A program made the translations under genes and the position numbers. A stretch of DNA of 64,000 nt from JAICUY01 sp963716585. Its GTDB lineage: Bacteria; Chloroflexota; Limnocylindria; QHBO01. Shown piece by piece: positions 59,617 to 64,000 of this stretch; within the stretch, counting starts at the first letter, position 1, and every line of letters begins with the position of its first letter. The stretch covers positions 868,001 through 932,000 of the forward strand of contig CAVQTN010000002.1 of NCBI GenBank assembly GCA_963716585.1. Direction: 5' to 3'. Under the pieces are notes generated by a model. It did not search any database and was not told the origin of the DNA. It was given only the letters and a program-made list of their open reading frames with translations.

Positions 59617-60489
59617 GTGAAGCTGCTCGCCTACGACGGCGGCCACGGCCCCCGCTTCGGCCGGCTCACCACGGCGGGCATCGTCGACCTGGGTCCGGGC
59701 GACGTGATGACCGTCATCCGGCGCGGCATCCCGATCGAGGATGGCGAAACGATCGATCCGGCGGAGGTGGAGCTGCTGGCGCCGATCGCGCAACCGGGCA
59801 AGATCGTGTGCATCGGCCTCAACTATCACGACCACTGCCGCGAGCAGGGGATCGAGCCGCCCCCGTATCCGCGGCTCTTCGCCAAGTTCGCGAACGCGGT
59901 GAATCGGCCCAACGGCAGCATCCGGCGCCCCCGTGCCACCGAGCAGCTTGATCTCGAATGCGAGCTGGCCGTCGTCATCGGGCAGCGCGCGAGCGGGATC
60001 GGCCCCGCGGCGGCGCTCGACCACGTGTTCGGCTACACGATCCTGAACGACATCACGATGCGCGACCTGCAGCGCGAGGATCAGCAGTGGCTGCGCGCCA
60101 AGAGCAGCGACGGCTTCGCACCCATGGGACCGCTGCTCGTCACCGCCGACGAGATCGATCGCCCACAGGCGCTCGCCATGCGCTCGAGCGTCAACGGCGA
60201 GACCTGGCAGGAGAGCAGCACGACCGAGATGATCTTTGACGTCGCGACGTTGATCGCCTTCGTCAGCCTGACGATCGCGCTGGAGCCGGGCGATATCCTG
60301 TCGACCGGCACGCCGGCGGGCGTCGGCCACTTCCAGCACCCCGCGCGCTACCTGCATGACGGCGACCTGCTGCGCTGCGAGATCGAGGGGATCGGCGTGC
60401 TGGAGAATATCGTGGTGGACGAGCTTCCCCGGACCGATGATCACGCCGCCGCCGCGGGCATCGGCTCACTGATCGGCGTGGCTTCGTGA
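59617..60489 (+). CDS. fumarylacetoacetate hydrolase family protein
   Basis: 290 aa. Metal ligands Glu/Glu in LDLECELAVVIG, and the motifs KIVCIGLNYHDHCREQG and ILNDITMRDLQRED. This short FAH form covers 2-keto-3-deoxy acid dehydratases, 2-hydroxyhepta-2,4-diene-1,7-dioate isomerases and acylpyruvases more than tyrosine-pathway FAH. GTG start; the stop overlaps the next gene as GTGA. Its co-transcription with Tdh and Kbl does not reveal the substrate. Confidence 0.87.
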   Translation: MKLLAYDGGHGPRFGRLTTAGIVDLGPGDVMTVIRRGIPIEDGETIDPAEVELLAPIAQPGKIVCIGLNYHDHCREQGIEPPPYPRLFAKFANAVNRPNGSIRRPRATEQLDLECELAVVIGQRASGIGPAAALDHVFGYTILNDITMRDLQREDQQWLRAKSSDGFAPMGPLLVTADEIDRPQALAMRSSVNGETWQESSTTEMIFDVATLIAFVSLTIALEPGDILSTGTPAGVGHFQHPARYLHDGDLLRCEIEGIGVLENIVVDELPRTDDHAAAAGIGSLIGVAS

Positions 60490-61531
60490 GCGTCACTGCC
60501 ACGAAGACCATGCGTGCGCTGGCCAAGACGCGCCCCGCGCCGGGTGCCGAGCTCATCCAGAGGCCCATTCCGACGCCCGGATCCGGCGAGGTGCTGCTCC
60601 ACATGGAAGCAGCCTCCATCTGCGGCACGGACTACCACCTCTTCAGCTGGGACCACTGGGCGCAGGAAGTGCTCACCCCCCCGATCGTGCTGGGCCACGA
60701 GCTCGCGGGACGCGTTGTCGGCATGGGGGCCGGCGTGACCCGCGTCGCGGAGGGCGATCTCGTCGGCGTGGAGAGCCACCTGGTCGATTGGACCTGCACG
60801 CAGTGTCGCGCCGGCAACATGCACCTCTGCCGCAACCTGAAGGTCATCGGCGCTCATGTCGACGGCGGCTTCGCCGAGTACATGGTCATCCCCGAGACGA
60901 ACGCCATCGAGTCGAACGGCCTCGACCCCGCCGTCGTAGCGCTGCAGGAGCCGATGGGCAACGCGGTGCATGCCGCCTTCGTCGAGCCGATCGAGGGTCG
61001 CAGCGTGGCGGTCACCGGCTGCGGGCCGATCGGCCTGCTGTCGGTTGGCGTCGCCAAGGCGGCCGGCGCGAGCTTGGTGATTGCCACCGACACCGAGCCG
61101 TACCGCCTGGAGCTGGCCCAGCGCATGGGCGCCGACCTGGTGCTGGATGCGCGTTCACCGGACATGGTCGAGCGTGTGATGCACGCCACCGGCGGCGACG
61201 GGGTGGAGGTCCTGCTCGAGATGAGCGGCGCGGCGCCGGCGCTGATCCAGGCGCTCGGCTTCGTCACACGCGGCGGTCGGGTCAGCCTGCTCGGCATCTT
61301 CGGTGAGCCGGTGACGATCGACCTTTCGGAGGAGGTCATCCAGCGCGGCCTGCGCCTGTACGGCGTCTACGGCCGGCGCATCTACGACACCTGGGAACGT
61401 ACTCAGGCCCTGCTGCGCTCGGGCGCGCTCGACGTGACGCCCATCATCACCCATCGCTTCGATCTCGCCGACTGGGAGCGCGGCTTCGAGCTGATCGCTT
61501 CCCGTCACGCTGGAAAGGTGGTTCTTCTGCC

Positions 61532-61535
<4 letters not shown>
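60486..61535 (+). CDS. tdh: zinc-dependent L-threonine 3-dehydrogenase
   Basis: 349 aa medium-chain dehydrogenase. Catalytic zinc site: Cys in SICGTDYHLF, GHELAG, and EPMGNAVH. NAD fold VTGCGPIGLLSVGVAKAAGA. The structural-zinc lobe reads DWTCTQCRAGNMHLC, with Asp where the first of four Cys usually stands. Directly followed (ATGA) by glycine C-acetyltransferase, the classical partner, so threonine to 2-amino-3-ketobutyrate is well supported. Confidence 0.92.
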
Positions 61536-62761
<1,226 letters not shown>

Positions 62762-62771
62762 GCGCGTGGCG

Positions 62772-62803
62772 GAGGGGCCTCCGGATGGCTCCGGAGGCCC
62801 CTC
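62772..62803 (+). terminator. 14-bp perfect hairpin after kbl
   Basis: GAGGGGCCTCCGGA (62772-62785), loop TGGC, TCCGGAGGCCCCTC (62790-62803). It is 10 bp after the kbl stop and 31 bp before the end of the convergent surface-protein gene. No T-run. Confidence 0.6.
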
Positions 62804-62834
62804 GCATTGATCGAATCAGGCCGCGATCGCTCGG

Positions 62835-63559
62835 TCAGCGTCGCCGTCGGGCTGTGTCGACGTTCGCATAGGCGAGGCCGGCAAGCGAGAGCACCAGAAC
62901 CGCCAGGAACAGGAGCGTTGGCACCGGGATGCCACCTGCGCCGGTTCCGACCGACGTATCGGGCTGGCTTGCACCCGGCGTGCCCTGGCCCGCCTTTACG
63001 CCGCCCTCCGTCGTGCCGGTCGGGGCCGTGTCCGGTCCCACCCTTGACCGAGCCCTCAGGGGTCGGGGTGGCGCTGGGTTGCTGGCTCTGCTCCGGCGTG
63101 GCCGTATTCTCGAATACGGCATCTGGGCTGTTGCAGTCGCCATCGTCGTCCACTTCGGCCACCTGCGAGGCCGGTGCTGCAGCCTGGTATCCCGACGGCG
63201 GGGTGACCTCGGTCACCGTCCAGCTCTGTCGTGCGGCAGGCCGATGATGCAGACGAAGCCCGTGCGAGTGACGGCCTGCCCCGTCCCGTCGGGAATGTGG
63301 TTTCCGCTGACGTCCCATGTTCCGGTACCGGTGTCAACGTCCCCGAAACACCCTCGATTGCGAACGCCGCCCCGTCGAGCGGGCGGCCAGTCTGCGCATC
63401 GCTCTTCTTGATGTTGATCGAGGCCGTGCCGAGCGGATCCGCCGCCACCGGCCGGGCGATGGCCAAGAGGGAAATGAGAAGCGCCGTGATGCTGAAGATG
63501 ATGAGTGCAGGTCTGCCGAGCTGCCATGCTCGAATCGTCGCAGTGGATACGCGGGTCAC
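62835..63559 (-). pseudogene. SpaA-like surface protein with C-terminal sorting-type signal, frameshifted
   Basis: Starts GTG at 63557-63559 with AGGAG 7 nt upstream. Signal peptide (LIIFSITALLISLLAIARPV), then a prealbumin-like SpaA domain (ASINIKKSDAQTGRPLDGAA; GTWDVSGNHIPDGTGQAVT; SWTVTEVTPPSGYQAA). An E/Q/P/T-rich linker leads to QPDTSVG, a hydrophobic segment (VPTLLFLAVLVLSLAGLAY) and a RRRR tail. Three indels near 63,345, 63,235 and 63,040 break the frame without loss of motifs. Probably anchored at the cell surface. A close relative follows upstream on the same strand. Confidence 0.75.
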
Positions 63560-63702
63560 AGCCGGTCTCCTTGATTAAGCAGTCCACCAGGACGCAGACC
63601 AGCACAATGCCGGTCCGCGTAGGTGCCTACGCGGAGGATGCCCCGCAGGTACCGGGTTGACCAGTACATCTGGCGACCGAAATTCGAATGGGCTCGCACG
63701 CA

Positions 63703-63737
63703 GCGAGGCAGGCCCCGGACGGATCCGGGGGCCTCGC
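63703..63737. terminator. bulged hairpin between the two surface-protein genes
   Basis: GCGAGGC-agg-CCCCGGA (63703-63719), loop CGGA, TCCGGGGGCCTCGC (63724-63737). It lies 32 bp past the stop of the upstream minus-strand surface gene (63769). On the plus strand it is followed by CTTTCCTT. Confidence 0.45.
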
Positions 63738-63768
63738 CTTTCCTTGCCGGCGTGTCCCGGCCGTTGGC

Positions 63769-64000
63769 CTACTGCTTGCGTCGATTGTCGACGTTCACGT
63801 AGGCGAGACCGCCGAGCGAGCCCAGCAGGATGACGACGAAGAGCAGGGTCGGGGCAGGGTTGCTGCCGGCGATCGAGCCGATCGAGGTGTCAGGCGTGCT
63901 GGGAGCAGGCGTCCCGTGGTTGGCCTTGACGCTGCCCTCGGGGCTCTTCGTCGGTGCCGGAGTCGTCACCGGCTGCTGTGTCTGCTCGGGCGTCGGGGTC
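63769..64000 (-). CDS. surface protein with PDTS-type sorting signal, partial at window end
   Basis: Only the C-terminal ~76 codons lie inside the window, and the frame is open to base 64000. It reads TPTPEQTQQPVTTPAPTKSP, then STPDTSIGSIAGS, a hydrophobic segment (APTLLFVVILLGSLGGLAYV) and the tail NVDNRRKQ. This layout copies the C-terminus of the neighbour at 62.8-63.6 kb, so the two are paralogues in tandem. Confidence 0.7.
   Translation of the reverse strand, partial: TPTPEQTQQPVTTPAPTKSPEGSVKANHGTPAPSTPDTSIGSIAGSNPAPTLLFVVILLGSLGGLAYVNVDNRRKQ

Overview
The window is high-GC bacterial chromosome, roughly two thirds or more G+C by eye. It is densely packed with single-copy metabolic and regulatory genes. 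There is no tRNA, rRNA, CRISPR array, phage gene or transposase that I can recognise. The gene set is that of an aerobic, amino-acid-using heterotroph with ThyX, a quinone-type PyrD, homogentisate dioxygenase and a methylcrotonyl-CoA carboxylase. Together with many apparently leaderless genes it fits a terrestrial or freshwater Chloroflexota (Limnocylindria-like) genome best. That assignment is inference; a high-GC actinobacterium is the main alternative.

Layout. 0-8.4 kb: the end of fabI (frameshifted), a membrane-anchored sulfite-oxidase-type molybdoenzyme, a methyltransferase, an Ada/Ogt repair protein, DUF6941-like, SixA, Hsp20, an NTF2-like protein, homogentisate dioxygenase and its XRE-cupin regulator, divergent from an F420-reductase-like gene and a VOC protein. 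8.4-15.4 kb (minus): a cytoplasmic subtilase, a GAF protein, a repeat-built small protein (VEGH repeats), a Crp/Fnr regulator, an MFS transporter with a cyclic-nucleotide domain, a DinB-threonine dehydratase fusion and a fumarylacetoacetase. 15.4-19.8 kb: an LLM oxidoreductase (frameshifted), DinB, 4-hydroxyphenylpyruvate dioxygenase (frameshifted), a nucleoside phosphorylase and a GntR regulator. 19.8-26.2 kb: an IMPase, a CoA-Nudix, a complete four-gene ECF transporter and a nucleoside hydrolase.

26.2-36.7 kb: leucine-degradation genes (HMG-CoA lyase-like, biotin carboxylase with an N-terminal HTH, enoyl-CoA hydratase, and carboxylase beta subunit further on), with an SseB-like protein, a VOC protein and a class III cyclase-ATPase. 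36.7-46.6 kb: small unknowns, rhodanese, ThyX, a degenerate GGDEF protein, a PIG-L deacetylase, a DUF59 protein, a PduO-type cobalamin adenosyltransferase, DUF309 and FumC. 46.6-55.3 kb: two aldehyde dehydrogenases, a Lon-N-like protein, a LysM-deacetylase lipoprotein, a GABA-type aminotransferase, PyrD and a DUF4288-like gene. 55.3-62.8 kb: a NarX/NarL-type two-component operon with a lipoprotein and a methyltransferase, then an FAH-family protein, threonine dehydrogenase and KBL. 62.8-64 kb: two SpaA-like surface proteins, one of them cut by the window edge.

Together the genes degrade tyrosine (HPPD, homogentisate dioxygenase, FAH), leucine, threonine (Tdh/Kbl) and proline/GABA (P5C dehydrogenase, aminotransferase). 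Nucleoside uptake and hydrolysis looks plausible. Cyclic-nucleotide signalling is suggested by a cyclase, Crp and an MFS-cNMP fusion. Seven genes carry frameshifts while keeping conserved motifs across several frames, so local sequencing indels are more likely than decay. The least explained features are the VEGH-repeat protein locus near 10 kb, a 140-bp foldable element near 48.7 kb, a short interspersed repeat in two intergenic gaps, and the HTH-biotin carboxylase fusion.
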